Positions 34,066-41,809 of a stretch of DNA of 42,185 nt are shown one piece after another. Location: assembly GCF_009362735.1 (NCBI RefSeq), contig NZ_WHNP01000060.1, positions 300 through 42,484 on the forward strand, read 5' to 3'. The notes below the pieces were generated by a model that was not told where the DNA came from, searched no databases, and worked only from the letters and a program-made list of their open reading frames with translations. This stretch comes from Paraburkholderia franconis. Its GTDB lineage: Bacteria; Pseudomonadota; Gammaproteobacteria; Burkholderiales; Burkholderiaceae. The stretch's first letter is position 1. Each line of letters opens with the position of its first letter. The position numbers and the translations under genes are program-made.

Positions 34066-34098
34066 CGCGCGCGCCGCGCCGCTTTCTCCATCCTCACA

Positions 34099-34127
34099 GG
34101 CCCGCCGTGCTGCGCGCGCGGCGGGCC
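34099..34127 (+). terminator. Perfect 9-bp GC stem-loop between ubiX and the dehydrogenase gene
   Basis: GGCCCGCCG and CGGCGGGCC pair perfectly around an 11-base loop. It lies between ubiX and the aldehyde dehydrogenase, ten bases before the latter's first ATG. No T-run follows. Together with the hairpins at 30922 and 31782 it divides the operon into segments. Confidence 0.5.
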
Positions 34128-34137
34128 GCCTCTCGCG

Positions 34138-35616
34138 ATGATCATGACTGAATCCAACCTGCTTTCCCGGCTCGCGGACGCGAGCCTGTTGCGCACGCTC
34201 GCTTATGTCGACGGCGCATGGTGCGGCGCCGACGATGCGCGCACCTTCACTGTCAACGATCCCGCCACCGGCGAGAAGATCGCCGACGTCCCGCTCATGA
34301 CGGGCGCCGAAACGCGCCGCGCGATCGAAGCCGGCGAACGCGCGCAGCGCCGCTGGCGCGCTCTCACGGCAGCGCAGCGCGCGGCAATCCTGAAGCGCTG
34401 GCACGCGCTGATGGTCGCGAACACGGACGACCTCGCAACGATCATGTCGGCCGAGCAAGGCAAGCCGCTCGCCGAGGCGAAAGGCGAGATCGGCTACGCG
34501 GCCTCGTTCATCGAATGGTTCGCCGAGCAGGCCAAACGGATCGACGGCGACGTACTCGCCTCGCCGGCCGCCGACAAGCGGATGCTGGTGACGAAGGAGC
34601 CGATCGGCGTGTGCGCCGCGATCACGCCGTGGAATTTCCCCGCTGCGATGATCACGCGCAAGGTCGCGCCCGCGCTCGCGGCCGGCTGCGCCATGATCGT
34701 CAAGCCCGCCGAAGCCACGCCGCTGTCGGCGCTCGCGCTGGCCGAACTGGCGCATCGCGCGGGCCTGCCGGCCGGCGTGTTCAGCGTCGTCGTCGGCGAT
34801 CCGCGCTCGATCGGCGCGGAGATGACCAGCAACCCGATCGTGCGCAAGCTCTCGTTCACCGGCTCGACGCCCGTCGGCCGCATGCTGATGAGCCAGTGCG
34901 CGCCGACTATCAAGAAGCTCTCGCTCGAACTCGGCGGCAACGCACCGTTCATCGTGTTCGACGATGCCGATCTCGATGCCGCAGTCGAGGGTGCGCTCGC
35001 CTCGAAGTACCGGAATGCCGGTCAAACCTGCGTCTGCACGAACCGCTTCTATGTGCAGGACGGCGTGTACGACGCGTTCGCCGAAAAATTCACGGCAGCC
35101 GTCGCCCGCATCAAGGTCGGTAACGGTTTCGAGAGCGGCGTCACGCAAGGCCCGCTCATCAACGAGGCCGCCGTCGAGAAAGTCGAAGCACATATCGCCG
35201 ACGCGGTGGCGCACGGCGCACGGGTGCTCACGGGCGGCGAGCGTCATGCCGCCGGCAAGCTCTTCTTCCAGCCGACTGTGGTGGATGGCGTCACGGCGTC
35301 GATGCGCTTCGCGACGGAGGAAACCTTCGGCCCCGTCGCCCCGCTCTTCCGCTTTCGCGACGAGCAGGAGGCCGTCGCGGCCGCAAACGCCACCGAGTTC
35401 GGTCTCGCCGCTTACTTCTATAGCCGCGACATCGGCCGGATCTGGCGCGTGTCCGAGGCGCTCGAATACGGGATGGTCGGCATCAACACCGGCCTGATCT
35501 CGAATGAGGTCGCACCGTTCGGCGGCGTCAAGCAATCCGGACTCGGGCGCGAAGGCTCGACGTATGGGATCGAGGAATATCTCGAGATCAAATACCTGTG
35601 CATGGGTGGCGTCTGA
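34138..35616 (+). CDS. NAD(P)-dependent succinate-semialdehyde-type dehydrogenase
   Basis: This 492-residue aldehyde dehydrogenase oxidises an aldehyde to its acid. Catalytic residues are Asn166 (TPWNFPAAM), Lys189 (IVKPAEATP), Glu264 (LSLELGGNAP) and Cys298 (NAGQTCVCTNR). Overall it is GabD-like, which suggests succinate semialdehyde or glutarate semialdehyde, a common end product of heterocycle degradation. Start could be 34138 or 34144; neither has a good ribosome site. It follows a hairpin after ubiX and is followed by a separate promoter region. Confidence 0.91.
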   Translation: MIMTESNLLSRLADASLLRTLAYVDGAWCGADDARTFTVNDPATGEKIADVPLMTGAETRRAIEAGERAQRRWRALTAAQRAAILKRWHALMVANTDDLATIMSAEQGKPLAEAKGEIGYAASFIEWFAEQAKRIDGDVLASPAADKRMLVTKEPIGVCAAITPWNFPAAMITRKVAPALAAGCAMIVKPAEATPLSALALAELAHRAGLPAGVFSVVVGDPRSIGAEMTSNPIVRKLSFTGSTPVGRMLMSQCAPTIKKLSLELGGNAPFIVFDDADLDAAVEGALASKYRNAGQTCVCTNRFYVQDGVYDAFAEKFTAAVARIKVGNGFESGVTQGPLINEAAVEKVEAHIADAVAHGARVLTGGERHAAGKLFFQPTVVDGVTASMRFATEETFGPVAPLFRFRDEQEAVAAANATEFGLAAYFYSRDIGRIWRVSEALEYGMVGINTGLISNEVAPFGGVKQSGLGREGSTYGIEEYLEIKYLCMGGV

Positions 35617-35738
35617 ACGATGCCGCTTCGGCAGCCGGCTACCAGCCGGATTCATCGTGGCAAAACCGACGCCCAGCCGTCGTATGACGGCAGTCCGGAC
35701 GCCACCAGTGGCGCCGTGCGTCAGTCAGTAAAGCCGCG

Positions 35739-35775
35739 TTGACAGTTGTAGTATTGGCATGCAATCATACAATCA
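35739..35775 (+). promoter_or_regulatory. Second promoter/operator, upstream of UbiD2
   Basis: A TTGACA (35739-35744) is followed by ATTG-GCATG-CAAT (35753-35765) and ATACAATCA (35767-35775); the 9-mer also occurs at 24821-24829 in the first promoter. No clear -10 with ideal spacing is seen; AATCAT at 35763 (18 bases) is the best. It suggests UbiD2 and the transporter form a second transcript under the same GntR regulator. Confidence 0.55.
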
Positions 35776-35818
35776 CACCGATTTACCCAGTCGCTGGAAT
35801 TTACATTTAGGAGACGGA

Positions 35819-37480
35819 ATGTCATCAACCCCTCACGATCGTTCGCGAACGGCAACCGCCGAGGGCGCACCGCGCGACTTGCAGGACCATATCGCCCGGC
35901 TGGAGGCCAAGGGGCTGCTGACCCGCATCGACCGGCCGATCAACAAGGATACGGAGCTACACCCGCTCGCGCGCTGGCAGTTTCAGGGCGGGCTGCACGA
36001 AGATCAGCGCCGCGCTTTCCTGTTCACCAACGTGGTTGACGGCGACGGCCGGACTTATGACATCCCGGTGCTGATCGGCGGGCTTGCCGCTTCGCCCGAG
36101 ATCTACGCTACCGGCCTGGGACTGCCCGTCGAGCAGATCGGCAAGGCCTGGACGGAGGCGATCGCCGAGCCGGTTCCGCCCGTTATGGTCGAACAGGCGC
36201 CGTGCCAGGAAGTAGTGATCAGCGGCGATGCGCTGAAGGAGAAAGGTCTGTCGCGCCTGCCCGTGCCGGTTTCCACGCCCGGCTTCGACGCAGCGCCCTA
36301 TCTGACCGCGACGCTCTGCGTGACCAAAGATCCCGAAAGCGGCGTCCAGAACATGGGTACGTACCGCGCCGCCCTGAAGTCGGAGAACCGGCTCGGTGTG
36401 CGCATGGCGAGCCGTTTGTCGGGTGCCGGGGGTTATCTTCACTGGGAAAAATATCGCGCCAACGGCGAGAAGATGCCCTGCGCGATCGTGCTGGGCTGCG
36501 CGCCCGCCGTGCTGTTCACCGGCCCGCAGAAGCTACAGATCGATCAGGATGAAATGGCAGTGGCCGGCGGCCTGATGCGCGCGCCCGTCGAAGTGGTGCG
36601 CTGCAAGACCATCGATCTCGTCGTTCCCGCCGATGCCGAAATCGTGATCGAAGGTCTGATCGACACCGACGCGCTCGAGCCCGAAGGCCCGTTCGGCGAA
36701 AGCCACGGCCATATCGCCCTCGAAGACTACAACATGTCGATGCACGTCACCGCGATCACGATGAAGAAGAAGCCCGTCTTCGTCTCGATCATCAGCCAGG
36801 TCACGCCTAGCGAAAGCTCCGTGCTGAAGAAAGTGGCCTACGAGCCCCTGTACCTCGAGCATCTGAGCAAGGTGATGGGCGTGCGCGGCATCAAGCGCGT
36901 AGTAATGCACGAGCCGCTGACCAACCTGCGCAAAGTGATCTTCCTGCAGTTTGCGCGCGGCACACAGCAGGCGGAAGTCTGGCGCGGCCTGCAAGGCGCC
37001 GCGACGCTGCAGGCGCAATGCGGCAAGCTCGTCATCGCGGTTTCCGAGGACATCAACCCGGAAAATGCCGATGCGATTTTCTGGTCGCTGGCCTATCGCT
37101 CGGACTTCACGCACGACTTGCATGTGACGCCCTATCGCACCAGTGGCCACGGCCCCAAGTCCGGTCGCGCGCCGCTCGAAAGTACGCTGCTGATCGACGC
37201 GACACTGAAGCACGCGATGCCGCCGCTCGCTCTGCCGAAGGAGCAATACATGACGGCGGCACGCAAGATCTGGGAAGAGCTGGAACTCCCCAGCCTCACG
37301 CCGCAGCCGCCATGGCACGGCTATCACCTGGGCGACTGGGACACGCGCTGGGACGAATATGCAGACGCGGCGACCTCCGGCGGCTGGCGCAAGACGGGTG
37401 AACGTACGTGGGCAAACCGGCGCGGCGGCGTGAAGCCGGAAACGCCGGTGCGCGATGCCTCGGGCGGTCACGGCGAATAA
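35819..37480 (+). CDS. UbiD-family prenyl-FMN-dependent decarboxylase (copy 2)
   Basis: This 553-residue protein starts at 35819 behind AGGAG. The triad is Arg183 (NMGTYRAALK), Glu289 and Glu294 (LEPEGPFGESHG), so it should be active. It aligns with UbiD1 over its full length; over the first 80 aligned residues about two thirds are identical by eye, with differences around residues 190-235 near the active-site entrance. The two may act on different acids or on two carboxyl groups of one substrate. It shares a transcript with the aromatic-acid transporter that follows. Confidence 0.93.
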   Translation: MSSTPHDRSRTATAEGAPRDLQDHIARLEAKGLLTRIDRPINKDTELHPLARWQFQGGLHEDQRRAFLFTNVVDGDGRTYDIPVLIGGLAASPEIYATGLGLPVEQIGKAWTEAIAEPVPPVMVEQAPCQEVVISGDALKEKGLSRLPVPVSTPGFDAAPYLTATLCVTKDPESGVQNMGTYRAALKSENRLGVRMASRLSGAGGYLHWEKYRANGEKMPCAIVLGCAPAVLFTGPQKLQIDQDEMAVAGGLMRAPVEVVRCKTIDLVVPADAEIVIEGLIDTDALEPEGPFGESHGHIALEDYNMSMHVTAITMKKKPVFVSIISQVTPSESSVLKKVAYEPLYLEHLSKVMGVRGIKRVVMHEPLTNLRKVIFLQFARGTQQAEVWRGLQGAATLQAQCGKLVIAVSEDINPENADAIFWSLAYRSDFTHDLHVTPYRTSGHGPKSGRAPLESTLLIDATLKHAMPPLALPKEQYMTAARKIWEELELPSLTPQPPWHGYHLGDWDTRWDEYADAATSGGWRKTGERTWANRRGGVKPETPVRDASGGHGE

Positions 37481-37539
37481 GCGCCAACGCGCTCGCCGAA
37501 AGTCAACAACCCGTGGAGCAGAGGCATTTGGAGACGTTC

Positions 37540-38898
37540 ATGACTCAAAACAACACCGTCGATATCGCCCAGGTCGTCGAGACGCAGGAGCGAAGCTGGT
37601 TCACTGTGAGCCTCTTCATTCTGTGCGCCCTCGTGATGCTGGCCGACGGCTTCGACAACCAGGCTTTGAATTACGCCGCCCCCGGCATCATCAAGGAATG
37701 GGGCATCAACCGGGCCCTGATGACGCCTGTGTTCAACATCAGCATCGTCGGCTGGATGGTGGGGTCCGTCGTCTTCGCCATGCTGGCCGACCGCATCGGC
37801 CGGCGGCGCGCGATCCTGCTGGCGACCGCGCTGTTCGGCGTCTTCACTTTCTCCGTGCCGTTCGCCCATAACCTGGTCGAACTGTCGATCCTGCGTTTCT
37901 GCGCGGCGCTCGGCATCGGCGGGGGCATGCCGATGGCCGTCTCGCTGATCACGGACTACGCCCGCTCGGGTAAGCGAGGGCTGATCATTACCCTCCTCTA
38001 CCTCGGCTACACCGCCGGCTCGTCCGGCGGCGGCCTGCTCGCGGCAGAGATCATCCCGGCCTATGGCTGGCGTTCGGTCTTCTACGTGGGCGGCGCGGGC
38101 GCCGTGGTCGCGGGCCTCATTCTGTTCGCGGGCCTGCCTGAATCGATCCGCTACCTGACGCTGCGCAACCCTACCAGCAAACGCATCCTGGGCTATGCCC
38201 GCAAGCTGAAGCCTGGCGCGCAATTCGCGGACGACACGCGCTTCACCATCCAGGAGAAGGCGCGCACGGGTGTTCCCGTGAGGCACCTCTTCACCGAGGG
38301 CCGTTCGGCCATGACCGCCTTCCTGTGGCTCGGGCTCGGTCTTTCCTTCGTCACGCACTTCTTCCTGTCGCAGTGGATGACGACGCTGCTGACCGATGAA
38401 ATCGGCTATGCCAATGCGGCCCGCAGCCAGGCGCTGTTCCAGCTTGGTGCCGGCTTCAGCTGGTTCTTCGGCTGGATGATCGACAGGAAGGGCGTATCGG
38501 TGATGACGCTAACCATGATCCTCGGCGCAGTTCCTGTGGCGGCCCTCGGGCTGGCCGTCGGCACGGGCGCCGGTCTCACCATGTCGATGGCGCTGCTCTC
38601 GGGTCTGCTCGTTCTGGGTGGGAATATCGGCCTCAATGCAATTTCGAGCATGATCTATCCGACCTTCATCCGCTCGACTGCGACTGGCGCGTCCTTCGCG
38701 GTAGCGCGCATCGGCGCTATCGTCGGCCCGCTGCTCGCCGGTGTCCTGATCGCCATCGGAACGCCGATCGGGACGATCTTTCTTCTCGGTGCGTTGCCGT
38801 TGCTGGCGGCCGGTGTCGCCTGCTTCATGCTCAACAGAGCTATCACGCCGGAAGCAGCGCGAGAAATGACCTTGCGCTCGGCGCTATCGCGCCATTAA
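37540..38898 (+). CDS. Aromatic acid:H+ symporter (AAHS), MFS
   Basis: This 452-residue, 12-helix carrier belongs to the branch that takes up benzoate, protocatechuate and similar acids. The start follows TTGGAGA. The AAHS hallmark is present in helix 1 (LADGFDNQALNYAAP), with the loop 2-3 motif MLADRIGRRRAILL and helix 5 GIGGGMPMAVSL. It sits directly after UbiD2, which suggests it imports that enzyme's substrate. It is the second carboxylate MFS carrier of the locus, so more than one acid may be taken up. Confidence 0.91.
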   Translation: MTQNNTVDIAQVVETQERSWFTVSLFILCALVMLADGFDNQALNYAAPGIIKEWGINRALMTPVFNISIVGWMVGSVVFAMLADRIGRRRAILLATALFGVFTFSVPFAHNLVELSILRFCAALGIGGGMPMAVSLITDYARSGKRGLIITLLYLGYTAGSSGGGLLAAEIIPAYGWRSVFYVGGAGAVVAGLILFAGLPESIRYLTLRNPTSKRILGYARKLKPGAQFADDTRFTIQEKARTGVPVRHLFTEGRSAMTAFLWLGLGLSFVTHFFLSQWMTTLLTDEIGYANAARSQALFQLGAGFSWFFGWMIDRKGVSVMTLTMILGAVPVAALGLAVGTGAGLTMSMALLSGLLVLGGNIGLNAISSMIYPTFIRSTATGASFAVARIGAIVGPLLAGVLIAIGTPIGTIFLLGALPLLAAGVACFMLNRAITPEAAREMTLRSALSRH

Positions 38899-38949
38899 CG
38901 GACTTCTTCCGAAGCCCACATCAAGCTCAGGCAACCGGTCGATATTTTT

Positions 38950-39987
38950 ATGGATAGCGTCAATCTCGAAGTGCTGAAGGCGAGCGTTCGCTGGATCGAA
39001 AGCGGTCGTCGCGTGCTGCTCGTCACCGTCGTCAAGACGTGGGGCTCGTCGCCGCGGCCCGAAGGCGCGATGCTCGCAATCTGCGAAGACGGCTCGGTGG
39101 TCGGCTCGGTATCCGGCGGCTGCATCGAGGACGATCTGATCGACCGCGTGCGCCAGCTCGGTATCGAGCAGACGTGCCCGGAAGCCATGAAGTACGGCAT
39201 CTCGGCCGAAGAGGCGCATCGCTTCGGACTGCCGTGCGGCGGCACGATCGAACTGGTACTCGAGCCGCTGACGCGCGCGAGCTGCATCGACGAGCTGTGT
39301 CGCCGGGTCGGCGCCGGGCAGCTCGTTGCACGTTCGCTCGACATGAAAAGCGGCGCGGCGCGACTCGTGCCCGCGCACGCGACCGACGGCGTCGATTTCG
39401 ACGGACACCGGCTGCTGACCGTTCACGGCCCTCGTTACCGGATGCTCGTGATCGGTGCCGGTCAGCTCTCGAGCTACCTTTGTCAGATTGCGCTCGGGCT
39501 CGACTATCAAGTGACTGTCTGCGATCCGCGAGAGGAGTACACCGACACCTGGCACGTACCGGGCACGACGCTCGTGCGGACGATGCCCGACGACACCGTG
39601 CTCGACATGAAGCTCGACGAGCGCTGCGCCGTCATTGCGTTGACGCACGATCCGAAGCTCGACGACCTCGCGTTGATGGAGGCGGTCAGAACGCCCGCGT
39701 TCTACGTCGGCGCGTTGGGCTCGCGCCGGAACAATGCCGCACGACGCGAGCGGCTCGAAAAGCATTTCGATCTCAACAGAAGCGAACTCGTCCGGTTGCG
39801 CGGGCCGGTCGGAATTTATATCGGCAGTCGTACTCCGCCGGAGATCGCCGTGTCGATACTTGCCGAGGTCACGGCGGTCAAGAACGGCGTGGCATTGCCG
39901 AGCGAATTCCGGGTCGAAGAAGCTAAAGCGACGCTGGATATCGCGATGAACGAAAAGACAAGCTGCGCCGTCATGCAGCGTCATTGA
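38950..39987 (+). CDS. xdhC: XdhC-family molybdenum-cofactor maturation/insertion protein
   Basis: This 345-residue protein binds molybdenum cofactor, protects it during sulfuration and delivers it to xanthine oxidase-family enzymes. The N-terminal XdhC domain shows VKTWGSSPRPEGAMLA and SVSGGCIEDDLI; the C-terminal Rossmann domain starts MLVIGAGQLSSYLCQIA and ends with GALGSRRNNAARRERL. Its presence in this operon means the molybdenum hydroxylase upstream probably needs the sulfurated cofactor. It begins about 50 bases after the transporter. Confidence 0.93.
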   Translation: MDSVNLEVLKASVRWIESGRRVLLVTVVKTWGSSPRPEGAMLAICEDGSVVGSVSGGCIEDDLIDRVRQLGIEQTCPEAMKYGISAEEAHRFGLPCGGTIELVLEPLTRASCIDELCRRVGAGQLVARSLDMKSGAARLVPAHATDGVDFDGHRLLTVHGPRYRMLVIGAGQLSSYLCQIALGLDYQVTVCDPREEYTDTWHVPGTTLVRTMPDDTVLDMKLDERCAVIALTHDPKLDDLALMEAVRTPAFYVGALGSRRNNAARRERLEKHFDLNRSELVRLRGPVGIYIGSRTPPEIAVSILAEVTAVKNGVALPSEFRVEEAKATLDIAMNEKTSCAVMQRH

Positions 39988-40061
39988 TTCGGATGGGTAG
40001 CGAAACTTTCGCAGCACGATAAAAAAGTCTTTCAGGACCAAACTGAAACATCGGGGGCAAC

Positions 40062-41606
40062 ATGTTTTCTCGTCTCTCCATTTCAAGCCGGTTGTCGGCC
40101 GTGATGGGCGTGCTGGGCGTGCTCATCCTCGCGATCGGCATGCTCGGCCAGCTCGGCATCGAGCGTTCGAACGATGCGCTGGATTACGCCTATTCGAACC
40201 AGCTGGCGGCATCGATTGCAGTGGGGCGAGCCAATCTGGAGCTGGAGATCGCGCGCGTGGTGCTGGATCGCGCGCTGATGCACCCTGAGGCCCCCGATGT
40301 GGTGGAGGCCGTCGCGAAGGCACTCGGCCATCTGTCGGACTCGGATCGTGCGTGGCGCACCTATCGGGCCATCCCGCTTGCGCCCGACGAGCAGGTACTC
40401 GCCAATCGCGTCGATGAAGCGCGCTCTGCGCTGGCACAACGTGGCATCGTGCCGTTGGCCAATGCGCTCAAGCGGGGCGATCGCGAGACGGCGGACAGTA
40501 TTGCAACGAAAACGATGTCGCCGCTCTCGACAGTGCTCTCGACGACCACCGACGCGCTCGATCATTGGAAGAACGAGCATGGCAAGCAGGTGTTCACCGT
40601 CGCGCAGCAGTTCAATGCGCGGCTGCGTCTCGCGGGCATGGCGCTGATCGCGTTCGGGCTGATCGTCTGCGTGGGCTGCGCGTACGGCTTGCGCCGTTCG
40701 ATCGCGGTGCCGCTCGCCAGCCTGCTTGCGGCGCTCCAGCGCATCGCACGAGGCGATCTGACTGTGCCGCTGAAGGCGCGCACGCGCGACGAAATGGGAC
40801 AGATCGTCGACGGACTCGAACAGATGCAGGGCGGCCTCGAAGCGACGGTGCGGCAGGTCACGCGCGGCGCCGAAGCCATTGCCGCCGCAACACGGCAGAT
40901 CGCAGCCGGCAACAACGATCTTTCGCAACGCACCGAGGAGCAGGCGATGTCGCTGCAGCAGACGGCGGCGAGCATGGAGCAGCTCACCGCGACAGTCCGG
41001 CAGAACGCGGACAACGCGCGCACCGCGCAAACGCTGACCGAATCCGCGCATAACAGAAGCGCGCGCGGTTCGCAGGTCGTGAGCGATGTCGTCAATACGA
41101 TGACGGAAATCGACAGTAGCTCGCAGAAGATAGGCGAAATCACTGGCGTCATTGAAGGCATCGCCTTCCAGACCAACATTCTCGCGCTCAATGCGGCGGT
41201 GGAGGCCGCCCGCGCCGGCGACCATGGACGTGGCTTCGCCGTGGTCGCCTTGGAGGTGCGTTCGCTCGCGCAGCGCGCCGGTACGGCCGCAAAGGAAATC
41301 AAAACACTGATCGACGATTCGGCCGAGCGCGTGGCTTCGGGTTCAAAACTCGTCAAGGTCGCAGGCGAGACGATGCTGGAGATTAGCGATTCGATCTCAC
41401 GTGTCGCGACGATCATGCGGGAAATCACAAACGCGTCCGACGAACAGCGCGATGGCATCGAACAGGTTAGTGTCGCCGTGTCACAGATGGATCAAGTCTC
41501 GCAACAGAACGCTGCGCTGGTAGAAGAGGCGGCCGCAACTGCGGCGTCACTCGACGACCAGGCGAATGTGTTGCGCGACGCTGTCTCGATCTTCCGGCTG
41601 AACTGA
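40062..41606 (+). CDS. Methyl-accepting chemotaxis protein
   Basis: This 514-residue chemoreceptor has helix 1 (about 11-31), a four-helix periplasmic ligand domain (about 35-190), helix 2 (about 193-213), HAMP (about 214-266) and a cytoplasmic signalling hairpin whose tip reads IAFQTNILALNAAVEAARAG. It lacks a C-terminal CheR-binding pentapeptide (ends SIFRLN). It follows the catabolic genes and probably steers cells toward the substrate, though the ligand cannot be read from the sequence. Confidence 0.92.
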   Translation: MFSRLSISSRLSAVMGVLGVLILAIGMLGQLGIERSNDALDYAYSNQLAASIAVGRANLELEIARVVLDRALMHPEAPDVVEAVAKALGHLSDSDRAWRTYRAIPLAPDEQVLANRVDEARSALAQRGIVPLANALKRGDRETADSIATKTMSPLSTVLSTTTDALDHWKNEHGKQVFTVAQQFNARLRLAGMALIAFGLIVCVGCAYGLRRSIAVPLASLLAALQRIARGDLTVPLKARTRDEMGQIVDGLEQMQGGLEATVRQVTRGAEAIAAATRQIAAGNNDLSQRTEEQAMSLQQTAASMEQLTATVRQNADNARTAQTLTESAHNRSARGSQVVSDVVNTMTEIDSSSQKIGEITGVIEGIAFQTNILALNAAVEAARAGDHGRGFAVVALEVRSLAQRAGTAAKEIKTLIDDSAERVASGSKLVKVAGETMLEISDSISRVATIMREITNASDEQRDGIEQVSVAVSQMDQVSQQNAALVEEAAATAASLDDQANVLRDAVSIFRLN

Positions 41607-41608
41607 TA

Positions 41609-41809
41609 GTGTGCGTGGTCGAGCAGCGACTGCTACCGACCTTCGACGGCATCGAAGCGGAAGCGAAAGCGCTCCAGGAGAAGACATACCTCGAGCTGGT
41701 CTCTTCGCTATTCGATCCGGACACGATGGACGAATCGATGCTGGCAGAAGCAGCGGTCGAGACCGGGTACCTTTCCACATCTAGTCCGCGCGCTGAATTG
41801 TTGGTGTAG
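41609..41809 (+). pseudogene. Possible N-terminal fragment of an unknown protein
   Basis: A GTG-started frame of 66 codons follows the chemoreceptor stop by two bases. It reads VEQRLLPTFDGIEAEAKALQ and DTMDESMLAEAAVETGYLS, which is good coding composition, then turns into unlikely sequence near 41780 and stops. That fits a gene truncated by whatever occupies the last 380 bases. No ribosome site is seen, so a native start may differ. Family not recognised. Confidence 0.4.

Noticed and set aside
28530..35655. Very long minus-strand open frames opposite the hydroxylase, UbiD and dehydrogenase genes
   Set aside because: They are shadows caused by GC-rich third positions of the real plus-strand genes; they have no ribosome sites and Arg/His-rich composition.
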